Part shown: positions 25,884 to 38,900 of the stretch, in pieces
How positions within the stretch are numbered: position 1 is the stretch's first letter
How the letters are laid out: every line of letters begins with the position of its first letter
Origin: Malania oleifera
Lineage: Eukaryota > Streptophyta > Magnoliopsida > Santalales > Ximeniaceae
Direction: 5' to 3'
Length of the DNA: 64,000 nucleotides
Assembly: GCF_029873635.1 (NCBI RefSeq)
Contig: NC_080423.1
Span: 111,431,087-111,495,086 of the forward strand
The notes under the pieces: model-generated
What the model was told of the DNA's origin: nothing
Database searches by the model: none
What the model saw: the letters and a program-made list of their open reading frames with translations, nothing else
Position numbers and translations under genes: made by a program

Positions 25884-27899
25884 TATGTGGTTGCACTCTA
25901 TCTGTATCTAGCAACATTACCGTGCTCTGTATTCTTTATCTGTATCTGTCTGTAATCTTTCCTCAAGGATATGATACTATATATATATATATACATATAT
26001 ACTCTTTTACTGTTTTCATCATATTTCCAAAATTACCATAACACTATCTTTTTGTACTATAAATACAGTAATCTCTGTATACTGTATCTATAGCATCTTG
26101 ATGCTATCTCTGTATATCTATCTGTATTCTCTGTCCATATACTCTATATGTTATGGTAAAAGGAAACATGACATACTATAAACACTATATATATTGTTCT
26201 GTATAAAACTGTAATATATATACCGATCTAAGTAAAACTGTATACATGTATATGTGTGTGTGTGTATAAATATATGTTTTATGAAACTATTCGTATAAAA
26301 GCTATATATGCATGCATATCTTTCTGTAATATCTCTGTGAATATATAACTATATTAGATATTCTGCATAACTCCATATATTGGAAAAACTATATAAACTG
26401 TATATACTGTCTATATCTGTGTATTCAGTATAGTATGATATACTGTAAAAACTATATAAGTTCTTCATCACATAAATATCCACTCAGGCCACACAAGCAT
26501 TTAAAACTCATATACTGTAAAACTAGGTAATAAGCTGGTATATACATATGTGTAAAATCTCTGTTAACATGATAGCAATTCCTAGCATAGCATATTTCCC
26601 TTACCTTAACTCTGAAAAGCCCCTACTAAGTTATGGCCCTATACCTGCAGAGTTCTCCACTCAACACCCTGAAAATCAATTCCCCCAGAACAAAATATCA
26701 GTATTTTCTTACCTACAACATCTCTTATAACTACGAGAAAGGTATAATCTGAATAAAATGCCTTATCCTGAATTTGGGATGATTTTCAAACCGACTTCCC
26801 CCACGATTGGCTCCGACAGACTTGCAGAGAACTTCGTAAGGAGCGTCGTGGTGGCCTCAGATCTTTAATCCAGCGAGAAACCGAGCCGGAATCGAAGAGA
26901 GAAGGGGAGAGGGGCGTAGAGAGAGAAAATGGAGGTTTCTTGCGCCAAAATTCTGCTAAAAATTCTGGTTTTGGCAATTTATAGCCCTGGGTTCGTCGAC
27001 GAGACACGTCATCTCATCGATGAGTTTTTAAGGAATTTCGTCGATGAACTCCCTCCCTCGTCGACGAATTTCAGGCTGCCCCAAAACCTCTCTAGGTATT
27101 TTCTCGTTGACGAGGTCCCTTATGCTCTCTTCGACGAATTTCCTGTGTTCGTCGACGAGGCACTTTGTAAGAGTTTCGGGTTATTCCATTCAAAATGCAA
27201 TGTCGTCGATGAACGCTTTGTTGCCTCCTTCCGTTTCTGCTTCCATTTCCCTCTCTCTTTTATATTTAAATATCATTATTTTTCGGGTCATTACAAAGTG
27301 GGTCCTATGTAACTCCAATAGTCCTTATACGATTTTATGAGCCCTACATAACTCCGGAACTCATGTGAATCCCACACAACTTCGAGACTCATGTGGGCTC
27401 TACATAGTCTTGGGGCCCCACATATGGTACCTATATTATTATTATCTTACTATGTATTTCTACAAATTATGTCTATCAAAACACTATTTTATGTATATGT
27501 ACTTATTTACGTGTACAAACAGTGTCTATCCTGTTTATCCTATGAAATTCCATTTTGACCAGGCCGATCTCGAGGGAGCAACTGAGCCGCAATGGTCTCT
27601 AAGCACTCGCTAAGACAAGGTCTTTCTTAGGCATCAAACATGGAATCAATGATCTTACAGAAAAACACTTTTGTATTGATATTAACTTAATGACCATTTA
27701 TTTTATTTTATTATTATTGTGCTTCAATCATATATATATTTTTGGGTCATCACATATATATATATATATATATATATATCTTTATTCCAATTAGTTTTTT
27801 TTTACTATTCCTTTTATTTGTTTATTTAATTAATTAATTGATTAATATTTTCTTTTGAATCATACTCACTCACATATTATTTTTTTTGGGGCTGTCACA

Positions 27900-28408
27900 C
27901 TTTCCCCTACTTAAAAAAATTTCATCCTCGAAATTTGTGAATTGATAATTCTATTTAGATTCTATTATTAACGAACCACCTCATACCATATATTCCAATA
28001 TACTTTATAACTATAATTAACTACATTAATCTAAAACTGGAAATAACTATTGCTTATCTCATAATATAAATTTATTACCTGCTCCTGTGCCATGGGCAAT
28101 GTTCGCACTAGTCAGGATACAAATATTAAACAGGAAAATCAATAAACGTTAAAAATCGGAGTCAGTGCTCAGAAACATCATCATCGATGGATTTACCATG
28201 GTTTTCTAAAACTCACGACTGAATCAGAAAATCACAGAAGTCCGTCAAGGGATTTCTTTCTGCCTTTAAGCTACGAAAAATAATTTAGAATTCCTAACAG
28301 TATCTTAATCTACCCATTCCTATCCTCATCCTAACTCGATCCTATACTCTGGTATTAATCCATCCTAGAGTCTACAGAACCTAACAACCTAAAGCTCTGA
28401 TACCACTC
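27900..28408 (-). other. Internal region of the level-1 element
   Basis: This is all that lies between the two level-1 LTRs: a polypurine tract at the left end, a tRNA-Met primer-binding site at the right end, and about 470 bp between with no coding sequence that I can recognise. The stretch before the primer-binding site (gagtctacagaacctaaca) resembles the same position in the level-3 element, which suggests a common origin. Confidence 0.7.
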
Positions 28409-28577
28409 TATTACGCCCTGAACCCATCAAGTGGGGCTTTGGGTGTGATGTGATCCAATCACCTGTGTTTAGTACCATAACCTCAATCACACAGCGGAAA
28501 AAATAAATAAACATCCTTAATAATGTACTAGAATACTATATAAACATCCCAAAATAGTATTTGCCAACATCCAATAT

Positions 28578-28611
<34 letters not shown>

Positions 28612-29199
28612 TAGAAAACTAAAAAAATATAAACCAAAAATACAACCAAAATTTGTACCCTCTCACAAAAATATTATGCCAACAAACCCAACCCCAAGTT
28701 CGCTAAGCTCGATCACGCCAACGTCCTGAAAAAGATGAATTGTATAACGGATGAGACACATCTCAGTAAGATGGAATATATTAATACCAGTGTGTGGCTA
28801 TCATGAGGTTTGTGTACAAAATATAATCATCATTTACAAATTAATCCACAATTATGAAATCATTCTTTGTCCCTACTCGCACACATGCAACGTATTTTAT
28901 TAAGGAGAGTTTCCCAAGGATTGAGGGGATTACCCGCCTATACAAGTAGCACCCCTCTGCTCTGATACCTTATGCAACCGGGTATGGCTACAACTGAAGC
29001 ATATCAGGGTACTTACCTTACTCGGTAAGTTCTGAAGTGGATAGTTTATCTTGTATTCACACACATTCGCACAAATGTTTACAAGCAAAAGTTTCCGAGA
29101 ATATGGAAGATTACTCACCCATACAAGTAGCTTCCCTCTGCCCTAATATGTTATGCAGCCCAATATAACTACATTTGATATTAATCAGGGCACTCACCT

Positions 29200-29385
29200 T
29201 GTAAAGACCCGAAAATTTAAAAGGATTAAAATAATTTAGAAAAAATAAATAAATAAAAGGAATGAAGTGGGAAAAAAAATTAAAAAAAAAGAAGAAAGAA
29301 ATTAAATTAAATTAAGTAACTAAATTATTAGTTGTTAAATTAAATATTATTACATTGGATTTAAAAAATAATAATAATTAAAATA

Positions 29386-29424
<39 letters not shown>

Positions 29425-31987
29425 AATCTGAAGATAAGAAGATAAGAAGAGAAGAAAGAAAGAAGAAGAAAGAAGAAGAAATCAGAAGCAGCACGCTCCC
29501 CCACCCTCTGCAAAATTCCTGCGCCAGCCGCAGCCACCTCCGTCTCCGTCTCTGTCTCTCTCAATTTTTTGGTAAATTTGCAGCGGATTGGGAAACAAAA
29601 GGTGTCGTTGGATTCCTGGTTTCGCTGCCGACATTTTTACTAGAGTAGATTGGTCGTGGGAACGACTTAGGCACTGCTCCTAGGGAAAGGTAATTTTTCC
29701 CTATTTTCTCATTTTTACTTTAAATCTGCTGTTAAATCGGCGAACGGGTACCACCACATGGTCCTAGTCGTCATCGTCGTCATTTTGACGTATGTAATTT
29801 TTCAATTGGGATTTTCTAGGCCCTAGTTCAAAGCGAGAGTGGGATTTGAAAATTTTGGCAAATTAATTAAATATGCGGGTATAACTGTAAATTAAAAATT
29901 ATGACCCTAGAAAATATTTAAATAGTACGTTATTTAGAAATAATTTAAATGTAATTAGGGTTTTTGAATCAGGGCTCGGGTAAGCGCCGCGAGTGTAATT
30001 TTGGGCTCCGCAGGCATAATTTAGAAAATTAAGTGGGAGTATTAAATATTAGTTTAAATGTTAATTTGAGGTGTGTGGAGCCTAGGAAGGCTAGATGGGT
30101 TGTATTTTGGGGAAATGAATTAATTAATTTGGGAAATTTGGTAATTTGGTTATATTTAAGGATATATTTATTTATTTAGAATTTATGAGCCTAGAAAATA
30201 TTAAAATAATATTTTATTCGAGATTAATTACATGTGATTAGAATTTTTGATTTAGGATCTGAGTGAGCACCGCAGGTATTTTTTCAGAGTCCCTGTCGGT
30301 GTAGTTCAAGAAACAAGGTAAGGGAGAAATTTATATATTAAATCAAGTTTTTCATGAATTAAAAATGAACATGTGTTATTTATGTATATATATATTTATA
30401 TGGGTTTAAAATGCCAGCCATAAAATTTATGTTTTCTGAGCCTAGGATTGTCGATATAGTTATGTATGTGTGAAAGTAAACAAACAAAAGTGAAATGAAT
30501 TTTCTAAGGAATTATGTAAGAAATGAAGTGTATTTTGAGCATATAAATGTTAAATGTGGGTTGGCTTATTTTATGAGAAATATGTATAAATTTTACTGCT
30601 AATTGTGTGGCATGAGAATCTGTGCAAATTATATGTTAAATGTATGAGATGCAGGCTAAGTAAGTAAAACAATGAGAATAAAATATGATATGGACAATGT
30701 TGCCTGTGTATGTTAAATGCAACCATATAAATGTAAGACAACTGAAAGATAGCCATGTTAGCAGATCTAGCACACTTCTGTGTAGACTAATTGATGACAG
30801 CTAAAAGGAGCTGTGTTAGCAGATTTAGCACGTTTCTACATAAACTAACTGATAATGGCTAAAGACCAGCTGTGGTACGAAGTAATGAAATGAAATGTTA
30901 TGCAATGAAATGACGATGAAATGACGATGAAATGACAATGAAATGAAATGACAAAGGTAAATGATGTAAATGGGAAAGAGTCACTTAAAGTGAAACAAAA
31001 TGTAAAGTTAAGTTATGAACAGGAATGAATGTGCATGAATGTATAATGACAGAACAGAATGATGTATTATGATAATAAAAGTATGTATGTACGTAGAACA
31101 TGTTACGATTGGGCGAGGCATACTCTTCTCCTGAGGGCTTGCTGAGTAAGGCGAGTGCACTAGTAGCTTCAGATGTGGCGGTTGCTGCATAACACACTAA
31201 AGCAGAGGGAACCTACTTGTATGGGCGGGTACGATTCCCTATCCTTAGAGCCTTTGTCGGTAAACTATTGTTGAACTGTGTGAGTACGAGATTAATCTAC
31301 CACTTGACGGCTTACTGAGTAAGGTGAGTCCTCTGATATGTTTTAATTGTAACCTTAGGGTTACCTAAGTATCAGAGCAGAGAGGTGCTACTTGTATGGG
31401 CGGGTAATCACCCCTATCCTTGGGTAATCTCATGGGTTAAATATTTGCATGTGATTGTTTATGTTCAAAAAATGATTTCAATGTTATATGATGATTTGCA
31501 AATGAAATAAAAATGATATCTATCTATCTCATGTTGGCCACACGCTGTTTTAATATGTATATTTCTTCCCTTACTGAGATGCGTCTCACCCAAATATGAT
31601 TATTTCTTTTTTAGGACATCCTCAAGGTCGAGCTTAGGGAGCTCGAGGGTATTTAGCATTTTGAGGGACTTAAAGAGAAAGGGTATATTTTCAAAACACT
31701 TTGGGGGAATGTAAATATTTATGTTTTAAGTTTTTATGTTTTAATCCTGTTGAGAACATGATGGTTGTGAAAATACTGAAATGCTTTTGGAGATGTATGT
31801 ATATATGGTAATGCAGGTGTTGGATGGATACTTTGGATTATAGATAGAAATTAGTAAACTCTGGTATTGTGTTATATGGAGATTTTGTTTATGTTTTCCG
31901 CTGCGTATGTTATGTTAATTATGGATTATCAAGGATTTTATCTGGTATAATGCGCCGGACCCGGGTTTAAGGGTTCGGGGCGTTACA
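29200..31987 (+). mobile_element. Solo LTR inside the level-1 right LTR
   Basis: This 2788-bp unit runs TGTAAAGACCCG...GGGGCGTTACA between duplications cacct (29195-29199 and 31988-31992). The empty site is seen in the level-1 left LTR near 5310. It is the same family as the unit at 54679-57182, which lies in the other orientation. A donor-like AACAAG/GTAAGGG lies at 30318, two 65-bp units containing tagcagatctagca at about 30755-30880, a GAAATGAC run at about 30900-30950, TTACTGAGATGCGTCTCACC at about 31571, and an acceptor-like TTTCTTTTTTAG ending at 31614. Confidence 0.88.
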
Positions 31988-32664
31988 CACCTTTCTCAGC
32001 AAGCCCTAGGGCGGAGAGTATACTTCGCCCCAAATACATATAATACTACAATATATAATACATTTATTACTTTACTCTGTATTTGTTATCTTTGTATTAT
32101 TCATCTTTTCAAGTTCTCAGTTTTCACACTTCTCAGTATTTCGCATCACATAAATCTCACTTTCACATTTCACATTCAAATTTCACTTTCTCTGTATTCC
32201 CATCTGCATTCATATATTCTGTTCTCATTTTATTCACTGGTTAGATTAACAATTATGTATTTAGAATTCACTACCAGATGGATAACACATTGTCATGCTT
32301 CCCCCCATGACGGGTTGTACGGTCCGAAGGCTGGGCTTAAACCCTAGTTGACCCACCAAAGTTAAATAAAAAAAATAACTTCTTTAGTCTGTAAGTTAGA
32401 TTGACTTTCCCACACTGGTCTGGACTCTAGGGGGAACTCTACGCTACATAGCATAATTGACCATCCCGTCTCCACACTCTCCACGAGACATGTGGGTGTA
32501 CTAACTCTTTAGAAATCACGCATAACAGTATTGTGCATAACACGAAACCACAATCCACCGGAATTCTTAAACCATAACTTGCAATTTAACATTCACATTC
32601 AACTCTGATTCAACAATCACACGCAATATATATTCTCAACGCATTTCAGTATTTCCAACATCTC

Positions 32665-32699
<35 letters not shown>

Positions 32700-33530
32700 A
32701 ATTCATTGCAATATATTCTTTTTACTCATGTCACACGATTTAGAATAATACATATATTTATACATTTACTAAAAATACGTCAATCCACATTCATCATTCA
32801 CATTACTAAAAATGCACATTTAATTATATCCACAATTATCTAGAAAATTCATTACTTTCATCATTCCATCTTCACAAATAATAACTAATAATACAACCCT
32901 ATGCTCAAAATCACAGTTCAATCGGTTGGCTTTTCTAAAATTCGCATAATAAACATAAACTTACACTTATTATTTTTCTATTTTAACCGATAAATTCACA
33001 AAATTACTGGCTTAGTCTATTCCCCTTATCTGGTTTCCAAAAACTACGCCTACAGGGACCCCGAAATTATATATGCGACGCTCACCTAAACCCTAAATTC
33101 ATGAACACTAGTTTATCAATACCACCCTAAATAAAATATCATTCTTTTCCACATTTCCTGAACTCATAAACTTCAAATAAATAATTAAATTCCCCAAAAC
33201 TACAAATTTGCTTAATTCTCATAATCTTACCCTAACTTTGGAGTGGTGCGTGAAATCCCAATTTGAAAATTTACTCCACTAGACTTGTAAAGAAATGCTA
33301 CTAGAACCACGTGGTGGTTTCAAATCGTCAGTTAGGCTGAAGATTTGAGAGAAATTGAGGAGAAAGAGTGGATTTATCTTACTTCAGGAGTGGTGTCTAC
33401 AACGCTTCCACAAAAAATCCATTTCGGTTAAATTGACGATGACGGAGAATGGAACCTAGCAGTATTTTTTGTTTTTTGATCAGCCGAATATTTACCGAGA
33501 AAATGAGTAGAGAGAGAGGAGTGGCGTGAG

Positions 33531-33692
33531 CAGGGCCGACCCTTCATAATATGGGGCTCTAGGCGAATGATTTAATTAGGGGCTTTAATATTTTGTTTCA
33601 TTTTTTTATTTAAAATTAATTTTTCTAACTTTTTGAGATGCAAAATCACTAATTTAAGTTTTATATTCAAGATTTTCAAACAATATAACCTG

Positions 33693-33724
<32 letters not shown>

Positions 33725-33803
33725 GTAAATTGACAAATTATGTAAACAAATAAATTAAATTTAATAAATCTATAAAAACAATATATTGAAACAACATAAC
33801 CTA

Positions 33804-33851
<48 letters not shown>

Positions 33852-34335
33852 GCGAATCGATCGGCGAGCGAAGTTTTAGAGATATCAAATTCTTACCGGA
33901 TACAACATTCTAACCTCAAAGCTTCCAAAATCTAATAAAAAATAGAAAAAAAAAATCTAGAATGAGAACAATAGAAAAATTATGCACAAACATTGAAATC
34001 AAAATTAGGGTTGAAGAAAATTACAGAGAGTCGGAGGCCCGAAGATAATGAACACAAGAGTCGAAACAAAAATCACAGAGAGACCGAGAGATAAGAGTGA
34101 GAGAGAGTGTGAGAGATGGAGAGGCAGAGAGAAAGAGATGAGAGTAATAGAGAGTTAAAGACATAATAGATGTCTAAGACATTGAGATTTGAAAAAGAAA
34201 GAAATAAAATTGCATTTACTTTATATTTCAAAATAAAATTTCATTTACTTGATATTGGGAAAGTCAATGTATGGGAAGAGAACATCATAAATAATGTTAA
34301 CATTATTAGATTAAAAAAAAAATTGGGGGCCCCAA
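33531..34335. mobile_element. Possible hAT-like DNA transposon fragment
   Basis: Compared with the left LTR copy, the right level-1 LTR has replacement DNA here. It begins CAGGGCCGACCC, which resembles hAT terminal repeats, followed by an ATGGGGCTCTAGGCGAA stretch often seen at such ends, and finishes near gggggcccc. No matching inverted end or 8-bp duplication is visible, so it may be truncated or something else. Two ATT microsatellites lie at about 33692-33724 and 33806-33851. Confidence 0.35.
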
Positions 34336-34421
34336 TTAGTCTTTTTTTTTTTTTTTTTACTCTTCATTTTATTTGTTTATTTAATTAATTAATTGATTAA
34401 TATTTTTTTTTGAATCACACT

Positions 34422-34462
<41 letters not shown>

Positions 34463-34479
34463 TGGGTTGTTACACAAAA

Positions 34480-35917
34480 ACTCAAGATGTACTTAAAAAG
34501 CTAATAGAGAATTGATCGCATAACCAACATCGTGTTGGACTAAGTCGACAAACTTATAGGTGGTGATATAACTTAAGATTTTTTTCATCTTTGATTTGTG
34601 AAATTATCAAGGTTCTTTTCAAATGACCATAAATTTCAGTTTAAAATGAACAGTAAACCCATAGATTTTATGTGTGAAAAATCCAAGACATGTCTTATAG
34701 TGTTGTTTTTTGTTACGATATCTTGTTGATAATTTTTTTTAAAATTTTTATATTTTTTGTATTTTTGTTCTTATTGAAGACTTTAAGATTTGTTCTTGAT
34801 AATTTTATTTTTTGCTTGAGATTTTAAAAAAAAATATATTTTTATAATAATTTATTTAGAATAACGTTCAATATTTTAAAATTTGGGGAGTTTTCATAAC
34901 TTTTATCGTTAAACTTTGGTTTCTCCCAAATTATTCATGTTAGCAAAAACTCATAATTAATTAAGAAATAGATTACTTTTTAAGTTTTAACCTGTTGACA
35001 AAAGAGTCTAACATTGAAATTGAAATTTATTCAATTATTTCATCCAACATGGAAAGAGAAAATGAATTGATAGTTTCATCATAAAATTTGAAAATAGCTA
35101 TTCTTTTTTGCCTATTCTTCTTTTGAAAGAAGTGCAAAGAACGAGGATTTGAAATCCATCAATTAAAGATCTTGTATTAATATTCATGTCCACTAAAGTG
35201 ATGGTAAACCTACATCCACATGTATGTGTGAATCAAAGTGTTAATATGAATTTTGCGATTGATAGATCTCTAATTTTATGTGAAAGAATAATTTCTTATC
35301 ATTTTTTACGAATCTTTCATTCCCTTTAATGGTTCACAAAAACCTTTTGTATCATTATCTATTTTAAGATACTAATTTTTTTTTCAACTATTAAATTATT
35401 CTAACTTAACCACCTTACTCCTAAAAATAAAAATTTTGTGAATCAAATGTAATGTCTATATTAATTGCATGATCTAAAATTTTTATCTAATTTTATTTTC
35501 ATCCAATTTCTCATCCTCTTTATTTATTTATTTATTTATTTTTATTTTTTCAAAATTAAAAACTCTTACACTAAACTTGAGGGACACTACTACAATTTCT
35601 CATCCCATATTCTCTCTATGACTCCTTCCAAAATTTGAATCCCATTTTCTAATTTCTCTGTCTCTGTTGCTTGAACAGTTAAACAGCGAGCAGGTGGGTG
35701 GTTCCTGTGCCCCTTGTAGGACGGTAGGAGAGGAGGCGGAGCCACCCATCTACGGTTGCCCTGGTTCATTGTGTTTGTGAAGACAGTCTTCAACACCACT
35801 CTCTCTCTCTCTCTCTCTGAAGCAAATCATCAAAGCCTACGCGAAATTGTTAATTTCCTTCCCCTGATCCATCCCCTCTAATCATCAAGCACTTGAACGA
35901 CCAAATTTTGGGTAAGA
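34480..35917. other. Upstream region and probable 5' UTR of the IRX10-like gene
   Basis: AT-rich DNA without coding sequence to about 35580, then a more balanced segment with a CT microsatellite (about 35798-35819) that probably lies in the 5' UTR. I do not see an unambiguous TATA box. The transcription start is not determinable from sequence alone. Confidence 0.6.
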
Positions 35918-38900
35918 ATGAGGTCGAGGGGTTTTGAAGTTATGCTTCTTTACTTCTTCTTCTTCTTCTTCACTGCCTTGGCTTTCAGGATTCGAGCGCA
36001 GGACCTCCAACATACTGAGCGGATTTCAGGTCTGTCGTCCTTCAATCCACCTTCCATTTCCCAATTTTTCGGCCTTGTCCCCCTCCCGCCCCCCAAAACG
36101 CACACGCAGGGACGTAGTCCGTCATAGAAATAACTTTTATTTTTAATTTACGTTTGCTGACTTTGATTTTTCATTTGGGGCTCATGGTGTTTCTTTTAGT
36201 TGATACGCGTTCTACAGATTTTTCTACTTTACCTGTGAATATAGATTTGGTCCTTTGTTACAAGTTAGGGTTTTGTTTGATGGGGTTGTTGGGTTTCCTT
36301 CATTTATTTTAGCGTTCTACCGTAGACGGGCTTGGATAATTGCTTTGGCCATTGTTGACTCAATCTGGCTCAAATGGGTTGTTATTTTGCTCCTGCACAT
36401 TTATGTCACACTATGCCTGTGTGTTGCTGAGTTGCAACGTGGGGACCTATGGATGCCATTTGGAAGGAGCATTGAAGATTTCCTTTCCTTTTTTTTTTTT
36501 TTCTGTGTGGATATCATTGGTTTTGATTTGTACACACAATTGAACCTGTCTTGAGCTGCTTTTGGGATAATTTTAATCAATCCCATGCCTTGCTGAAATT
36601 TTGGGGTACCCAAAACAAAGTTATATCCATTATCTAGTTGGAGCATCGGTGTTGATGTCTCATTCTTCATATTCATAGAAGCTCTCTTTATTTCTGTCAA
36701 AGAACTACTCATCCCCAAACTTAAGCTCTTAGATGAGGCCATTGGAATGGCTCTTAATTATCTCTACACATCTCCACATGCAAAAGTATTGGGCTTGGAG
36801 AGTTGATAAAGCTGAGGTCTTCTGCAGACTGCTCAAATTTTAAATTTAAACAAACAAATGAGAATTGAAATCCAGACCTTTTTTTAATAGAGGCTCTATT
36901 ACCATGCCGACCTGTCACGGTCCGCCTTTTTCACACCGTTGTGAAGGGCCGTGTGGCGCTAGTTAAAGCACTCTTGCTTAACTAGCCAGCCTATCGTTTA
37001 CCAACATTCATCCACGAAGCACTTTCATTAACATTCAACCAGATAGCAGCGGAAATAATAATCAATTCATGAAAACCGTGGCAACCAAGCAGTAAATATT
37101 GAAGCAAACGTAATTCATTAACAAATCCTCCGTTGACATGTTGTACTTAGCGAGGGAGGCAAGTAGGCTAAGCACGTTGACAATTGCTAGTGAGTTTTAC
37201 AATGATTGATGAACACTCACCCTCCCCTAAAGAGCTTTCTAGGCCATTCTCACTCTGGCACTAGGAAACATCAAAGTGACCGAGGAGTCATACTGCCTTA
37301 TTTGGCTTACAATGAAATAAATACTAGAAAATAACCCTACACTAGTATTTACATGATGGAAACTCATCCCAAACACACGAGATAAGCGGTCATAGGCAAG
37401 CATAATGCCCTGAACAAGCTTAGCCCGTGACATTCTCCCCCACTTATGCGGTCGACGTCCTCGTAGACTTTTGGCGATAGGTACACTTCAACTTTGTCCA
37501 CGAATGGCTTCAAATCTTCCGTAGAAATCCAGCTGATTTCTTTATCATCAAGGCACTTCCACTTCACTAGGAACTTCTGCCGCTTCTTCCTTGAGGATAG
37601 GAACTTTCTGTCTGCAAGGATCTCTTCAACATCATGTCTGTCAGGTTGCACTGTCTTCAACTCTGCGCTGTTTGACTGACTTCTGCTTAGGTTGTTGGTG
37701 TTGGCGTTGAATGACTTGAGACATCTGACATGAAACTGCGGTCTTCTCCTCTTATCTGCCCACTTCTTCATCGGCTTAGAAGCTTTCTCCACATAGGCTT
37801 GGGCAAACTCTGCATTCAGTCTCCATTTTCTAGTGAAGATGCACACCTGGGGACTCTTTCGTCTGTACGGCTCGCCCACTGTGTGAGGTAACAGTGGCAG
37901 CTGGCCTGTAACAAGCTCAAAAGGGCTCTTGTTGGTTGTTGAGCGCCTTTGGGCGTTGCCACAGAACAGAGCCACATCAAGTAGTTGCACGCCATTCTTC
38001 TGGTTGACATTGACAAAATGGCACAAGTACTCATTTAGCAGCTCTCTGAATCTCTTCATCTGTTCGTCTGTCTATCGATGATAACTTGAAGAGATGTTAA
38101 GGTGTGACCTGAATATCCTGAAAAACTTTGTCAAGAAGTTGTCAGTGAACATTAAATCTTGGTCACAAATAATAACTTGGGGAACACCCCAATGTTTCAC
38201 AGCAGTCACAAGGAACAATTGTGTCGTCCCCTCTGCCGAACAATACTTTGGTGCGGCCATGAAAGTACCATACTTCTTCCGCTCCCCCTTGTCTTGTTGG
38301 CAAGTGAGACAAGTTTTGGTATAATCAACCACATCATCCCGCGTGTGTGGCCAATAATACCTCCCCAGTAGTCCTGTCCTTGGAGTCATTCTCCGCGAAT
38401 ACCCCTCAACGAACTTCCTATAGTATCCAGTAAGGCCAAGAAAGGAACGCAACTCCTTCACTGTTGTGGGGATCTTCCGTTCTTGAATTATCCTTACCTT
38501 CTCCATACCCCTCCGGATACGACCTTGTTCAACGACTTGACCAAGGAATTTGTTGCTTCGCCGAGCGAAAGAGAAATTCTCCTTCTTCACATCCAGACTG
38601 TTTCCCTTTAGCCTGTCGAACACCTTCCGTAGATGCTCTTCATGTTTCCTCTGAAACGACACCGATGCTCCCAACGATGTTTTGGAAGGGCGAACACATC
38701 CCGCTTCCACTTCATCAAGTTGCTTCCCCAACTCTACTATCTCTCTAGGCGCAATCCAACATGGCCTTTTAGCAGGTGGTTTCACTCCTGATAACAACTC
38801 GATCTCTTGCTCCACAGTCCGTCGTGAAGGCAAATTTTGAGGCAGCTTATCCGGCAACACCTCCTTATCCTCATCCAACACCGCTTGGATGGTCGTAGGC

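Larger units (their letters stand above)
16021..27297 (-). mobile_element. Level-3 Ty3/gypsy retrotransposon (probable Tekay/Del-type chromovirus), broken
   Basis: It is inserted in the right LTR of the level-2 element with duplication aagtg (16016-16020 and 27298-27302). The uninterrupted target is still visible in the level-2 left LTR near 10885. Left LTR: 16021-17830, followed by a polypurine tract at 17831-17843. Right LTR: 22877-27297, interrupted by a solo LTR. The primer-binding site for initiator tRNA-Met is at about 22860-22872. Gag, protease, reverse transcriptase, RNase H and integrase are all recognisable on the minus strand between. The element is clearly dead, with about ten or more breaks. 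The LTRs differ by about 6% over about 120 bp compared by eye. The LTRs carry TCGTCGACGA palindromes (17643-17752; 26995-27215). Confidence 0.9.
9059..27754 (-). mobile_element. Level-2 LTR retrotransposon, non-autonomous, carrying a captured homeobox fragment
   Basis: The element is flanked by tatat (9054-9058 and 27755-27759). The left LTR is 9059-11344 (2286 bp, TGTAATACCTC...GGGTCATCACA). The right LTR starts at 14129 and ends at 27754, interrupted by the level-3 element. A polypurine tract follows at 11345-11357 and a tRNA-Met primer-binding site lies at about 14113-14128 (minus strand), so it points left. The internal region (11358-14112, about 2.75 kb) has no recognisable gag or pol. 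It holds a homeobox-like gene fragment, a tandem repeat and a SINE. The LTRs differ by roughly 5-6% over about 180 bp compared by eye. In the left LTR, minus strand, I see a TATA box (10541-10552), a donor-like AGAG/GTAAGT at 10368 and an acceptor-like TACATTTCAG near 9316. Confidence 0.87.
2340..34474 (-). mobile_element. Outermost LTR retrotransposon of the nest (level 1), non-autonomous
   Basis: The element is bounded by the 5-bp duplication caaaa (2335-2339 and 34475-34479). The left copy of its LTR starts TGTCACGTCTCG at 2340 and ends gctgtcaca at 27899. The right copy starts at 28409 and ends gggttgttaca at 34474. A polypurine tract (minus strand, 27900-27912) and a primer-binding site complementary to initiator tRNA-Met (TGGTATCAGAG on the minus strand, about 28394-28406) set the orientation. 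Both LTRs carry later insertions. Without them each LTR is about 3.3 kb, while the internal region is only about 510 bp and has no visible gag or pol. The two LTRs differ by roughly 7% over about 210 bp compared by eye, so the insertion is a few million years old under usual plant rates. It is a fossil and would have depended on another element for its proteins. Confidence 0.85.
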
